Assembly (NCBI RefSeq): GCF_947500795.1
Contig: NZ_CANMTE010000004.1
Location: 310,001-374,000 of the forward strand
Source of the DNA: an uncultured Gelidibacter sp.
GTDB taxonomy: Bacteria; Bacteroidota; Bacteroidia; Flavobacteriales; Flavobacteriaceae
Direction: 5' to 3'
Length of the DNA: 64,000 nt
How positions within the stretch are numbered: the first letter of the stretch is position 1; the number at the start of each line of letters is the position of its first letter. A model generated the notes under the pieces. It saw only the letters and a list, made by a program, of their open reading frames with translations, was not told the origin of the DNA and ran no database searches. Both the position numbers and the translations under genes were made by a program. Below are positions 17,320-26,300 of the stretch, piece after piece.

Positions 17320-19197
17320 TTAAGCTGTTTCCGCTGCTTTTGGAACCAAAAAACTTTGGATTAAATCCTTAGGATGACTTGGTGAAGGAATAGGGAATTC
17401 AAACCAATTCTGCAAGTCTTCATCGTAGCCTGCATTATTCAAATAATTATGCAGAGCCAGATTCAATCCTTTTGTGTACTTAGGATGATCGGCTCCCTGA
17501 GGATCTTCGTGGTATAAATCATTTTGAGCAAAGCCTTCAAATTCAGGTCCGGTTATTAGTATTCCGAAATCTTGCGGGTTCTTACCAATCGGACTGTGTA
17601 CGGTAGTTGTGAATTGATGCCAATAAGCCGACTGAATGCAATTCCTTTCAAATAACTGCCTTACAACTTCTAAGGAATCTATCGTTTCTTGCTCGTTTTG
17701 CGTTGGGAATCCGTACATCAAATAGGCATGCACCATAATTTTTGCTTCTGAGAAGTTGTGAGTCACTCGGGTAACTTGAGCAATATCCACACCTTTCTTC
17801 ATTTTTGATAACAATCTGTCTGAGGCAACTTCCAATCCGCCGGTGACAGCAATACAACCCGATTTTGCCATTAATTGACATAGCTCCGCATCAAAGGTTT
17901 TTTCGAAACGGATGTTTGTCCACCATGTGATGTTAATGTTCCTATCCAACAATTCCTTCGATAAGGCTTTTAACATTTTGGGCGGCGCTGCTTCATCAAC
18001 AAAATGGAAACCAGTGATACCGGTATCCTTTATGATTTTTTCAATTTTATTGACTAAATCTGCTGCAGTGGTATTTTGATAATTCCTGATATAATCGAGG
18101 TTGACATCACAGAACGAACATTGTTTCCAATAACATCCATGAGAAATTGTCATTTTATTCCATCTAGCATCTGTCCACATGCGATGCATCGGATTGACAA
18201 CATCCAGGAAGGACACAAATTTGTCATAAGGCAAACCTGAATAATCAGGTGCCAGTAAATTTCTATGATGGTAAATGGTATTTGGCAATTTATTCTTATA
18301 AACCACCTGATCATCTTCTAAGACATAAGTTCTTTCCAATTCATTGCTATCCACCGCGCCTTCAAGAAATCTTACTATTTTCAACAATGGACCTTCGCCA
18401 TCATCCAAAGAAATAAAATCAACAAATTCAAAAATCCGTGGATCTTCAAGAGAGCGTAATTCCGTGTTACAATAACCGCCACCAAAAGCAACAGGAATAT
18501 CAGGAAAAAGCTGTTTGATAAACTGAGCACAACGCAATGCTGCAAATAAATTTCCAGGAAAAGGGATGGTAAAACACACCAAATTAGGATTCTGATCTTC
18601 AATTTGAGCGACTAAAATGTCCAACATACGCTCTTCAATGATTGTTGGTTGGTAGCTTAAAAAATCGTCCAACTGATCAAAACTACTCGCTGAAGTCGCA
18701 ATTTGTTCGGCGTATTTTGTGAATGCAAAAAACTCATCGACATTGGCTTGAATGAAATCGCCTATTTCCTCAATAAAAAGGGTTCCATAATGTTTTGCCT
18801 TATCGATAATCCCAAGCTCCCCTTCTGCCCAAACGATACTCGTATTAACGTTTTCCAAGCGATGCCCGATTGGCAGAAAACCAGGTTCTAAAATTCGATG
18901 CGCCGTATTGATATCCTGTTTTTGTAGAAAGTTGATAACCACGTCAACACGAGAAATGTACAACGCTTTCATCTTACTGACCTTCGGATAATGGAAATTC
19001 CGTAAGGCTTTCGCTTCTTTAAAAATAGAACGCAGAAAATCGCTCGTAAAAATGGATGTAAACAACTCAATACTTAAATCGCATTGGGCAACAGCAATCT
19101 CATGTTCTTCCAAAAATCCTTTAAGATAGGCAGACGCCGGATAGGCAGTGTTTAACTGAGTAAACGGTGGTGTAATAAAAAGAATTTTGGATTGCAT
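17320..19197 (-). CDS. B12-binding-type radical SAM protein
   Basis: Large radical SAM enzyme of 625 residues. The N-terminal part (1-330) looks like the cobalamin-binding-type Rossmann domain of such proteins (ILFITPPFTQLNTAYPASAYLKGFL; VAFGGGYCNTELRSL; DFISLDDGEGPLL). The cluster motif is GCYWKQCSFC, with C355, C360 and C363. This is Cx4Cx2C rather than the classical Cx3Cx2C, but related GCYWxxCxFC proteins are known. GFHFVDEAAPP and GGLEVASDRLLSKMKKGV follow as barrel motifs. No DxHxxG B12 loop is visible, so cobalamin binding is uncertain. No peptide precursor or pathway gene adjoins it. Its promoter puts the start codon four bases after TATCTTTG. Confidence 0.85.
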   Translation of the reverse strand: MQSKILFITPPFTQLNTAYPASAYLKGFLEEHEIAVAQCDLSIELFTSIFTSDFLRSIFKEAKALRNFHYPKVSKMKALYISRVDVVINFLQKQDINTAHRILEPGFLPIGHRLENVNTSIVWAEGELGIIDKAKHYGTLFIEEIGDFIQANVDEFFAFTKYAEQIATSASSFDQLDDFLSYQPTIIEERMLDILVAQIEDQNPNLVCFTIPFPGNLFAALRCAQFIKQLFPDIPVAFGGGYCNTELRSLEDPRIFEFVDFISLDDGEGPLLKIVRFLEGAVDSNELERTYVLEDDQVVYKNKLPNTIYHHRNLLAPDYSGLPYDKFVSFLDVVNPMHRMWTDARWNKMTISHGCYWKQCSFCDVNLDYIRNYQNTTAADLVNKIEKIIKDTGITGFHFVDEAAPPKMLKALSKELLDRNINITWWTNIRFEKTFDAELCQLMAKSGCIAVTGGLEVASDRLLSKMKKGVDIAQVTRVTHNFSEAKIMVHAYLMYGFPTQNEQETIDSLEVVRQLFERNCIQSAYWHQFTTTVHSPIGKNPQDFGILITGPEFEGFAQNDLYHEDPQGADHPKYTKGLNLALHNYLNNAGYDEDLQNWFEFPIPSPSHPKDLIQSFLVPKAAETA

Positions 19198-19201
19198 GCT
19201 G

Positions 19202-19235
19202 CAAAGATATGGATTGTAAGATTACGCTTTTACAA
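19202..19235 (-). promoter_or_regulatory. Promoter of the radical SAM gene, probably leaderless
   Basis: Minus strand: TTG (19235-19233), 23-base spacer, TATCTTTG (19209-19202), then CAGC and the ATG at 19197. Both elements and spacing fit the Bacteroidota consensus, and transcription would start at or beside the start codon. Confidence 0.65.
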
Positions 19236-19370
19236 ATAGCAACACATAATTGGAATTTTACGCTGCTTTATAAATCTAGTATTTTGTAAACAAAAAGGCT
19301 TTAGACTTCTGATATATAATAATTTGCTATCACAACACCCTAGATAATCCTTCAAAAACGTATAAAAAGC

Positions 19371-19378
19371 TATATTTG
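19371..19378 (+). promoter_or_regulatory. Candidate -7 element of the DUF2200 gene
   Basis: TATATTTG matches TAnnTTTG, 62 bases before the ATG at 19441. Confidence 0.35.
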
Positions 19379-19440
19379 TTTAAGTCTGATTCCTTAAAAT
19401 CAGATTTACTTTTTAAGTTTGAACAGCAATATCAAAAATT

Positions 19441-19806
19441 ATGACAACCACTCCTGAGCATGACGAGCGTATAGCGAAAATGACCTTCGCTTCCGTATAT
19501 CCACACTATGTGACAAAAGTTGAAAAGAAAGGTGGCACTAAAGAAGAATTGCATCAGGTAATTGCCTGGCTTACCGGTTTTAATGATACTAAACTGCAAC
19601 AGCTTATTGATGATAAAGTGACGTTTGAGAGCTTTTTTCAACAAGCAACATTACATCCAAATGCACACCTTATTAAAGGCGTTATATGTGGGTATCGGAT
19701 TGAAGATATTGAAACACCATTAACGCAACAGGTGCGATATTTAGATAAATTAGTGGATGAATTAGCTAAAAGACGTAAAATGGAGAAAATTTTACGCAGT
19801 GAATAG
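19441..19806 (+). CDS. DUF2200 domain protein
   Basis: Small cytoplasmic protein of 121 residues belonging to the DUF2200 family by its opening [27 protein letters not shown]-like segment (here [19 protein letters not shown]) and the [19 protein letters not shown]-like region ([19 protein letters not shown]). Crystal structures exist for the family but the function is unknown. The C terminus is Lys/Arg-rich. The last codon overlaps a TAGCTTTG promoter core for the next gene, so the two may be transcribed separately although only 57 bases apart. Confidence 0.85.
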   Translation: [121 protein letters not shown]

Positions 19807-19811
19807 CTTTG
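19804..19811 (+). promoter_or_regulatory. Candidate -7 element of the alpha/beta hydrolase gene
   Basis: TAGCTTTG, exact to TAnnTTTG, begins in the stop codon of the DUF2200 gene and lies 52 bases before the ATG at 19864. Confidence 0.4.
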
Positions 19812-19863
19812 CGAAATCCGCGATTCTTAACAAGTCAACAATAATTGATTCCGATAAAACATC

Positions 19864-20859
19864 ATGAAACATATTTTTACAGTACTCACAGTTCTTTTTA
19901 CCGTTTTTAATTCAACCGCTCAAGACGCTAATTTACAATTGCTAGATCTTGAATTAGCGAATTACCAATATCCTTATGAAGTCTCAACGTTGGATTTGAA
20001 GATTCAAAATCAAGATTTAAAAATGGCTTATATGGATGTTAAGCCAGACAATTTTAATGGAAAAAGCATTGTTCTCTTACATGGTAAGAACTTCAATGGC
20101 GCCTATTGGAAAACAACTATTGACGCTTTAATCAAGGTAGGATATCGTGTGATTGTACCTGATCAAATAGGGTTTGGAAAATCGTCAAAACCTCATCATT
20201 TTCAATATACCTTTCAGCAATTGGCGCAAAACACAAAAACGCTTCTCGACACTTTAAATATTACCAAAACAGCCGTTTTAGGACATTCTATGGGTGGCAT
20301 GTTAGCAACACGATTTGCCTTAATGTATCCTAGCACCACTGAAAAACTCATCTTAGAAAATCCTATAGGTTTGGAAGATTGGAAATTAAAAGTACCGTAT
20401 AAACCTGTGGAATGGTGGTATGAAAATGAACTTAAATCGAGTTATGAAGGGATTAAAAAATACCAGCTCGTCAATTATTATGACAATAAATGGAAGCCTG
20501 AATATGACCAATGGGTAAATTTATTGGCGGGATGGACCTTAAATTCTGATTATAAAACCATCGCTTGGAATGCTGCGCTCACCTATGATATGATTTTTAC
20601 GCAACCTGTTGTCTATGAATTTAAAAACATCACAGCACCAACATTATTGATAATTGGCACACGAGACAGGACAGCACTCGGGAAGCCATTAGTTTCTGCT
20701 GAGATTAGTAAAACTATGGGTTTGTATGATACATTAGGCAAGCAAACTCAAAAAAGCATACCTGGCGCTCAATTAGTAGAACTACAGGACGTAGGCCATT
20801 TACCGCATATTGAAGTGTTCAGTGACTTCATAAAGCCATTAATTTCTTTCTTGAAATAA
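19864..20859 (+). CDS. Secreted alpha/beta hydrolase
   Basis: Serine hydrolase of the alpha/beta fold, 331 residues, exported by a signal peptide (KHIFTVLTVLFTVFNSTAQ). Seen: oxyanion region VLLHGKNFNGAYW, YRVIVPDQIGFGKSSKP, nucleophile elbow GHSMGG, acid region LLIIGTRDRTALGK and catalytic His in DVGHLPHIE. The pattern resembles epoxide hydrolase/haloalkane dehalogenase-like or esterase members, but the substrate cannot be assigned. Only weakly connected to its neighbours. Confidence 0.85.
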   Translation: MKHIFTVLTVLFTVFNSTAQDANLQLLDLELANYQYPYEVSTLDLKIQNQDLKMAYMDVKPDNFNGKSIVLLHGKNFNGAYWKTTIDALIKVGYRVIVPDQIGFGKSSKPHHFQYTFQQLAQNTKTLLDTLNITKTAVLGHSMGGMLATRFALMYPSTTEKLILENPIGLEDWKLKVPYKPVEWWYENELKSSYEGIKKYQLVNYYDNKWKPEYDQWVNLLAGWTLNSDYKTIAWNAALTYDMIFTQPVVYEFKNITAPTLLIIGTRDRTALGKPLVSAEISKTMGLYDTLGKQTQKSIPGAQLVELQDVGHLPHIEVFSDFIKPLISFLK

Positions 20860-21028
20860 TAATTGCGCTAATACTTTCTATCTGAGATATAAGGCAGTTG
20901 CGACTATTCAAGTCTTGAAAGCTGGTTTCTGAATATTTATCTGCAAAACATCTTTCACAGGCGATTTTAACATTCGTTGCATCGAAGAAATCACTAATTT
21001 TAATAGGTCTCTTTTAAAATCGATTCCT

Positions 21029-21436
21029 ATGAAAGCACGATTTGTATTATCCGCTAAGTTAATGCTCCTAGCCGCTGTGTTTTTGCTCATGGGATGCAAT
21101 TCAAACACTAAGCCAACTGACACCAGAAACGACGACCATATTGTCGTTTTAGTATCCTATACATCCCAACCAAATAAAGAAACTGAAACGTTTAACGAGT
21201 TGACGAAGCTGGTCGAACATGTAAAAAATGAACCGCACTTTGTTTCTATTAAACTTCATGTCGATCCTAAGGATAAATTAAATATTCTCCTATATGAGGA
21301 ATGGGACGATGAAACCTATTACACAACGGAGCATATGCAAACAAGCCATTTGCAGAAATTCATCGCGGATTCTAGAAACTTTTTAAATGGACCGCCTGAG
21401 GTTTCATTCTGGAAATTGGAAAAGGAATTTAAATAG
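21029..21436 (+). CDS. Lipoprotein with antibiotic-biosynthesis-monooxygenase (ABM) domain
   Basis: A 135-residue lipoprotein: signal peptide with lipobox LLMGC (Cys about 23) followed by a ferredoxin-like ABM domain (IVVLVSYTSQPNKETETFNELTKL; FVSIKLHVDPKDKLNILLYEEWDDETYYTTEHMQTSHLQKF split across the domain). ABM proteins include quinol monooxygenases and haem-degrading enzymes; the EEWDxxxxxxxHxxSxH pattern is the family signature. Anchoring to a membrane is less usual. It may be expressed alone; the convergent MscS gene ends 29 bases later. Confidence 0.78.
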   Translation: MKARFVLSAKLMLLAAVFLLMGCNSNTKPTDTRNDDHIVVLVSYTSQPNKETETFNELTKLVEHVKNEPHFVSIKLHVDPKDKLNILLYEEWDDETYYTTEHMQTSHLQKFIADSRNFLNGPPEVSFWKLEKEFK

Positions 21437-21465
21437 TCCGTAATTCCTTCACATTAAAGATTGAT

Positions 21466-22389
21466 TTATCGTTGAGTACCTTCAGGAAACTGAACCTTAT
21501 CCGGAGCAGCGTTGAGCATTGGTAAAACCTGTTTTAAGATTCGGTTACGCCTATTCGTAGTATCCGTGGGCTCAACAGGATAGGAAATAACCGCTTCCAT
21601 CCATGCAAACTGATTATTTCTAAAGTATACCGCAGGCTCCCAATGTTCATAATTATGCTCAGAAATTTGTGGATAACGCTTATTGAAATCTTGTTTGGCA
21701 ACGTCCAATAAACAGGTTTCCACATATTGCAAATCTGATGTATAAGCCACCTGAATGGCGGTTTCGTTCCATATAAACGGAATTTGCGGTCCTGAATAAT
21801 TGATGACTTCTTCTCTCAAAATCATACTATTTGGAAATCGGATGACTCTTCCACTCAATCTGTCATTACCTAAATAATCACCGCTGCACTCCAAAATTGA
21901 CGTATCCAAATAACTTATTTCTACCACATCGCCACGGAAACCTTTAATCTGAATCCGATCGCCCACCAAATAGGAACGTCTCAAGATCAAATAAATCCAA
22001 GCAATAAAAGAAGCAATAGGTGCTTGTAAAGCGAACCCTATCACCAAGGAAATCAATCCAAAACTCACTGCTGCCGCATATAAATTTTGAAATATAAACG
22101 ACGTGACAACGATTAAACTGAATACGATAGAGAGGAATCTGATGATCCGCAACAGATTATAACGGTCGCCTTCAAGATGGTCTTGAGTGTTAACCACCTT
22201 GGCAACAATTCGACTAATCAGAAAAATTAAAGCGATTAGAAACAAGCTCAAACTAAATTTTTTCAAAATAGGAACGTATTCATCCCATCTATCAAAAAAT
22301 GCTAAGTCCAAGAGATAATGCATAGCTACCAAAAGGATAACTATAACTCCGTAAATGGCGATCCAACGATTATTTTTTTGGGGTTTCAT
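21466..22389 (-). CDS. MscS-family mechanosensitive ion channel
   Basis: Small-conductance mechanosensitive channel homologue of 307 residues. Four hydrophobic helices lie at about 10-30, 45-65, 85-105 and 110-140, the last corresponding to the pore-lining TM3 (AAVSFGLISLVIGFALQAPIAS). The beta domain follows (LVGDRIQIKGFRGDVVEISYLDTSILEC) and then a C-terminal cytoplasmic domain. It would release solutes on hypo-osmotic shock. Monocistronic on the minus strand. Confidence 0.88.
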   Translation of the reverse strand: MKPQKNNRWIAIYGVIVILLVAMHYLLDLAFFDRWDEYVPILKKFSLSLFLIALIFLISRIVAKVVNTQDHLEGDRYNLLRIIRFLSIVFSLIVVTSFIFQNLYAAAVSFGLISLVIGFALQAPIASFIAWIYLILRRSYLVGDRIQIKGFRGDVVEISYLDTSILECSGDYLGNDRLSGRVIRFPNSMILREEVINYSGPQIPFIWNETAIQVAYTSDLQYVETCLLDVAKQDFNKRYPQISEHNYEHWEPAVYFRNNQFAWMEAVISYPVEPTDTTNRRNRILKQVLPMLNAAPDKVQFPEGTQR

Positions 22390-22616
22390 ATGAAATATCT
22401 ACTTTGACTTGTGAAAATAACACATCTTATGAATATAATGAAACCTTATAAGCGTTAAGATGTTACAATAAGGCTTTTGGCATTTATTTAAAACAAATAG
22501 AACAATTTCTGCCCATTTAAAAGAAGGAGATTACCTTTACTTCTTTGCGTCAAATTAATCACGTTGGGCACATAGCAGCTCAAAACTAATTGCTATCACT
22601 GAGTAAAATTTAAATT

Positions 22617-23177
22617 ATGATTATCCGAAAAGCAGAAGCATCAGATGCACCTTCTATAGCTACCTATTTACTTTTGGCTATGGAAGACATTATTTATGAA
22701 TTTATAGGACAACACAATCATGAAAGCGCAAAATCCTTTCTATTGCATTTTGTTGAAAAAGCCAACAATCAATATTCCTTTCAGAATTGCTTTGTTGCTG
22801 AAGATAATGGTGAAGTGATTGCGGCCATCAATATTTATGATGGTGCAAAGCTCCATAAGTTACGGGAACCTGTAGCTCAATATATCAACACTCACTTTTA
22901 CAAGGATTTCAATCCGGAAGATGAAACGCAAGCAGGCGAATATTATATAGATTCCTTTGGAGTCAATCCCAACCATCAAGGTAAAGGGATTGGCGCCAAA
23001 ATGCTACAGTATGTGATTGAGACTTATGTGCATCAACATGGACATTCCGTCGGACTTTTAGTCGATGAAGACAATCCGAATGCCGAAAGACTCTATTTAA
23101 AACTAGGTTTCAAATCCGTTGGGGAAAAAATATTAGTTGGTAAACAGATGAGCCATTTACAAGTAAATCCGGAGTGA
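22617..23177 (+). CDS. GNAT-family N-acetyltransferase
   Basis: Acetyl-CoA-dependent acetyltransferase of 186 residues. The N-terminal IRKAEASDAPSIATYLLLAM and the acetyl-CoA loop VNPNHQGKGIGAKMLQYVIE (Q/RxxGxG/A), followed by GLLVDEDNPNAERLYLKLGFKSVGE, are the standard GNAT motifs. Similar proteins in flavobacteria are called only GNAT; the substrate is unknown. A GNAT gene of a different subfamily follows at 23322. Confidence 0.87.
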   Translation: MIIRKAEASDAPSIATYLLLAMEDIIYEFIGQHNHESAKSFLLHFVEKANNQYSFQNCFVAEDNGEVIAAINIYDGAKLHKLREPVAQYINTHFYKDFNPEDETQAGEYYIDSFGVNPNHQGKGIGAKMLQYVIETYVHQHGHSVGLLVDEDNPNAERLYLKLGFKSVGEKILVGKQMSHLQVNPE

Positions 23178-23321
23178 TGTAATTCTATAGGCTACGAGAA
23201 GTTAAGTCTTGAAACTAAAGATTCCGCTCTTGATTGCATATTGACATTTCAAATAATCATTACATTAGATGTTCTAACAATTCCATAGTGTTTTCACACG
23301 AGTGTATAATAAACAATTAAA

Positions 23322-23888
23322 ATGATTACCACCAGAATAGGAACCAACGCCGATATTGATGGCGTGTTAGCGCTGCAAGAACGCTATCTCTATAGTAATT
23401 TAAATAAATTAGAGCGGCAAAAAGGATTCGTTACCACACCTTTTACAACGGCTCAAATTGAAGAAATCATTCAGCAAAACGGCATATTCATAGCCGAAAA
23501 TGAACTTGGGACTCTAATTGGCTACGCATTTGCCGGAAGCTGGCGCTATTTTGAGCAATGGGAAATTTTTAATTATATGGTCTCCCGTTTTCCTCAATTA
23601 TCATTTGAAGGTAAAGAAATTACAACATCAAACAGTTTTCAATACGGCCCAGTTTGTATAGATGAAGCCTACCGAGGGAAAGGACTTTTAAACCAACTTT
23701 TTGAAGAAATGAGACTTGAATTCGTTAAAAATTATCCCATTTCTATCACCTTTATCAACAAAGTGAATGTCATTTCAGAAAAAGCGCACACCAAAAAATT
23801 GGGCTGGCAAATTATTGATGAATTCGAATTTAATTCTAAAAATTATATCGCACTTGCCTTCAACATGAGAAATTCAGTTTTAACATAA
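23322..23888 (+). CDS. GNAT-family N-acetyltransferase
   Basis: Acetyltransferase of 188 residues: opening ITTRIGTNADIDGVLALQERYL, central YGPVCIDEAYRGKGLLNQLFEEM with the RGKG acetyl-CoA loop, and VISEKAHTKKLGWQIIDEF, where the usual C-terminal alpha4/beta7 motif is found. It shares little with the preceding GNAT beyond the fold, so it is not a tandem duplicate. Substrate unknown. Confidence 0.85.
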   Translation: MITTRIGTNADIDGVLALQERYLYSNLNKLERQKGFVTTPFTTAQIEEIIQQNGIFIAENELGTLIGYAFAGSWRYFEQWEIFNYMVSRFPQLSFEGKEITTSNSFQYGPVCIDEAYRGKGLLNQLFEEMRLEFVKNYPISITFINKVNVISEKAHTKKLGWQIIDEFEFNSKNYIALAFNMRNSVLT

Positions 23889-24003
23889 ACGTATTTATCA
23901 TAAATTAGTAGTCAGAATTGTAGGTGAAAAAATAAATCCTGTTGCCAATTTTCCACTATAAACACGTAAGTTAACAGCAAAACTCTAACCAAAGAACAAG
24001 TAC

Positions 24004-24795
24004 ATGTTCAGACATCAAGGCAAAAGCAGAACTTTAAAACACAATCTACGTATTGCCACCATTTTATCTTTTGTTGCCGGCGTTGTCAATGTCACCGGGT
24101 TTCTCGCATTTCATGAATTAACAACTCATGTAACTGGGCACTTTTCATTATTTATTAGAGATGTCGCCGATTCACAATGGTGGCAAGGGACAATATATTT
24201 GCTTTATATTTTGGCGTTTCTCTTTGGTTCGTTTTCATCAAGTTTCTTAATCGAAAAGTTTAAAGAGAATAAAAAGTTGAACGTTTTTGTGATCCCAACA
24301 CTTATGGAATGTGCAATTTTAATTGGGGTGGCGCTATTCAGTAATTTTGACCGAATGGAAAATGCACACCTCACCGTGTGTTTGCTGCTTTTCGCGATGG
24401 GATTGCAAAACTCCTTTGTTACCAAAATATCGAACGCTGTGGTCAGAACGACACACCTTACCGGATTGTTTACAGATTTAGGGATTGAACTTTCTCATTT
24501 ATTCTTTCCCAAATCCCATTCTAATAAAGCCAAATTAAAAGCCACTATCAGACTTCGGTTGTTTATCATTTGCTTCTTTTTTATGGGCGGCATTATTGGA
24601 GGATTCCTCTATTCTACACTCAATTTCAAATTGAACACACTCCTTTTAGGAGCACTAATTTTACTTGTGAGTCTGTTTTTTGATGACTTCAGATTAAGAC
24701 TAATAATCATCAAAAGGAGATACAGACGTCAAAATAAATCTGCACGAGCCCTTAAAAAGAAGGTGAAACCACGGTTTTTAAACAGAAACAAATAG
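24004..24795 (+). CDS. YoaK/DUF1275-family membrane protein
   Basis: Integral membrane protein of 263 residues with about six helices. The start LRIATILSFVAGVVNVTGFLAFHELTTHVTGHFS is the DUF1275 signature (helix with conserved Gly, Asn and THxTG), and MGLQNSFVTKISNAVVRTTHLTGLFTDLG is the second conserved block. The family is uncharacterised; it is often suggested to be a transporter. The C-terminal tail is very basic (KRRYRRQNKSARALKKK), consistent with a cytoplasmic end. Confidence 0.85.
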   Translation: MFRHQGKSRTLKHNLRIATILSFVAGVVNVTGFLAFHELTTHVTGHFSLFIRDVADSQWWQGTIYLLYILAFLFGSFSSSFLIEKFKENKKLNVFVIPTLMECAILIGVALFSNFDRMENAHLTVCLLLFAMGLQNSFVTKISNAVVRTTHLTGLFTDLGIELSHLFFPKSHSNKAKLKATIRLRLFIICFFFMGGIIGGFLYSTLNFKLNTLLLGALILLVSLFFDDFRLRLIIIKRRYRRQNKSARALKKKVKPRFLNRNK

Positions 24796-24892
24796 TCATT
24801 TGACATTACCAAAAACGACCATTTTATTACTAATTATTTAGAAATCAACTTTAACACAAAAGGGTATTATCTAAAATATATCTTAAATTATT

Positions 24893-24922
24893 TTGATACT
24901 TTTTTGATTCATCGTAATATTG
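24893..24922 (+). promoter_or_regulatory. Promoter of arsR-arsM
   Basis: TTG (24893-24895), a 19-base spacer and TAATATTG (24915-24922), one mismatch from TAnnTTTG, 22 bases before the arsR ATG. An ArsR operator would be expected to overlap it, but no clear palindrome was seen. Confidence 0.55.
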
Positions 24923-24944
24923 CAATGAAGCAATCATTTAGATT

Positions 24945-25277
24945 ATGGGCATATCCAAAACAGAAATATTTACAGACCAACAGAATGAAATAGCACTTTT
25001 TTCCAAAGTTTTTGGTCATCCTGCACGTGTCGCTATTTTACAACACTTATTCAGAATTGACACCTGCGTATGTGGAGATTTAGTCGAGGAAATAGGCCTT
25101 GCGCAACCTACCATTTCCCAACACTTAAAAGAATTAAAGCATCTGGGATTGATAAAAGGGAGCATTGAAGGCACACGTGTTTGTTACTGTATTGATACCG
25201 AAAACTGGATCAAAATGAAACACATTATGTTAGCCTTTTTAAATCAGGATCTCAAAGCTAAAGCAGATTGCTGTTAA
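24945..25277 (+). CDS. arsR: ArsR-family metalloregulator
   Basis: Winged-helix repressor of 110 residues that releases DNA on binding As(III)/Sb(III) or another thiophilic ion. The alpha3 region has DTCVCGDLVEEIG, matching the ELCVCDL-type Cys pair of arsenic sensors. The recognition helix is LAQPTISQHLKELKHLGLIKG. Further cysteines are at CYC in the wing and CC at the end. arsM follows after 34 bases, so the repressor probably controls its own operon and the methyltransferase. Confidence 0.9.
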   Translation: MGISKTEIFTDQQNEIALFSKVFGHPARVAILQHLFRIDTCVCGDLVEEIGLAQPTISQHLKELKHLGLIKGSIEGTRVCYCIDTENWIKMKHIMLAFLNQDLKAKADCC

Positions 25278-25311
25278 AAAAACAAGATTATTAAATCAAA
25301 ATAAAATTAAA

Positions 25312-26199
25312 ATGAAAAAAGCTCAAGAATTAAAAGACATCGTCAAAGAGCGCTACGCTAAAATTGCCGAACAAGGAAAAGCTGAAAACGCAGCGTCATG
25401 TTGTGGTGCAACGACGCCTTCAAACAAAATTTACAACATTATGATGGATGATTATTCTGAAACCCAAGGCTATAATGAAACTGCTGATTTGGGTTTAGGA
25501 TGTGGACTTCCAACACAATTTGCCAAAATTAAAAAAGGAGATACGGTTATTGACTTAGGTTCAGGCGCTGGAAATGACTGCTTCGTTGCACGTCATGAAA
25601 CTGGTGCTGAGGGGAAAGTTATTGGAATTGATTTTACACCAATAATGATTGAAAAGGCACGTATCAATGCTGAAAAACTAGGCTATAACAATGTCGAGTT
25701 TAGAGAAGGTGATATTGATGCAATGCCAGTAAGCAATGATGTTGCAGATGTTATTGTTAGTAATTGTGTATTGAACCTTGTTCCGGATAAGCAACAAGTC
25801 ATTAAAGAAATCCACCGTGTGTTAAAACCTGGAGGTCACTTTAGTATTTCAGATATTGTTTTGGTGGGCGATCTTCCAGAAGCATTAAAAAACGATGCTG
25901 AAATGTATGCAGGATGTGTGGCTGGCGCTATTCAAAAATCAGAATATCTTCAGATGATTACCGATCAAGGATTTCAAAATGTAACCATCCAAAAAGAAAA
26001 ACCTATTACGATTCCTGATGACATCCTTATCAAATATATGTCAGAAGAGGATATAAAAACCTTCAATACAGCGGCTACCGGAATTTTCAGTATTACCGTT
26101 TATGCAGAGAAAGCAGGAAGTGCTTCCAATAAACCGAAATTGCAGTTTTCTGAGCTTTCAACAAGCTCTTCATGCAATCCAGCATCTGGTTGTTGCTAG
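25312..26199 (+). CDS. arsM: Arsenite S-adenosylmethionine methyltransferase
   Basis: Methylates As(III) using SAM. The 295-residue product has the Rossmann motif DLGSGAGNDCFVA and GKVIGIDFTPIMIEKAR, and the cysteines expected of ArsM: C64 (LGLGCGLP), C152 (VSNCVLNLVPD) and C202 (MYAGCVAGA). The C152-C202 spacing of 50 equals that of characterised algal ArsM, and C30/C31 near the N terminus may be the fourth ligand. The C-terminal SSCNPASGCC adds possible arsenic-binding thiols. Paired with arsR; no ArsB/Acr3 pump or ArsC reductase is in the window. Confidence 0.9.
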   Translation: MKKAQELKDIVKERYAKIAEQGKAENAASCCGATTPSNKIYNIMMDDYSETQGYNETADLGLGCGLPTQFAKIKKGDTVIDLGSGAGNDCFVARHETGAEGKVIGIDFTPIMIEKARINAEKLGYNNVEFREGDIDAMPVSNDVADVIVSNCVLNLVPDKQQVIKEIHRVLKPGGHFSISDIVLVGDLPEALKNDAEMYAGCVAGAIQKSEYLQMITDQGFQNVTIQKEKPITIPDDILIKYMSEEDIKTFNTAATGIFSITVYAEKAGSASNKPKLQFSELSTSSSCNPASGCC

Positions 26200-26212
26200 A
26201 TTAAATTTTTAA

Positions 26213-26277
26213 AAATTGCTTCGGGCACTGAGAGCACTCTGATCTTAATAATGTACTTTTCGGTGCCTGAGCAATTT
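26213..26277 (+). terminator. Long stem-loop after arsM
   Basis: AAATTGCT (26213-26220) pairs with AGCAATTT (26270-26277), and GGCAC (26224-26228) with GTGCC (26263-26267). No T tract follows, so this may be a structure separating arsM from the next gene rather than a classical terminator; it ends 11 bases before the next -7 element. Confidence 0.4.
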
Positions 26278-26287
26278 ACATTTTTAG

Positions 26288-26295
26288 TACCTTCG
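26288..26295 (+). promoter_or_regulatory. Candidate -7 element before the HipA-like gene
   Basis: TACCTTCG differs from TAnnTTTG at one base and lies five bases before ATG 26301, the near-leaderless layout seen at rlmB and rarA. Confidence 0.35.
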
Positions 26296-26300
26296 CCCTT

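Noticed and set aside
17648..18602. Alternative-frame ORFs inside the radical SAM gene
   Set aside because: Overlap the conserved enzyme frame with no independent start or domain.
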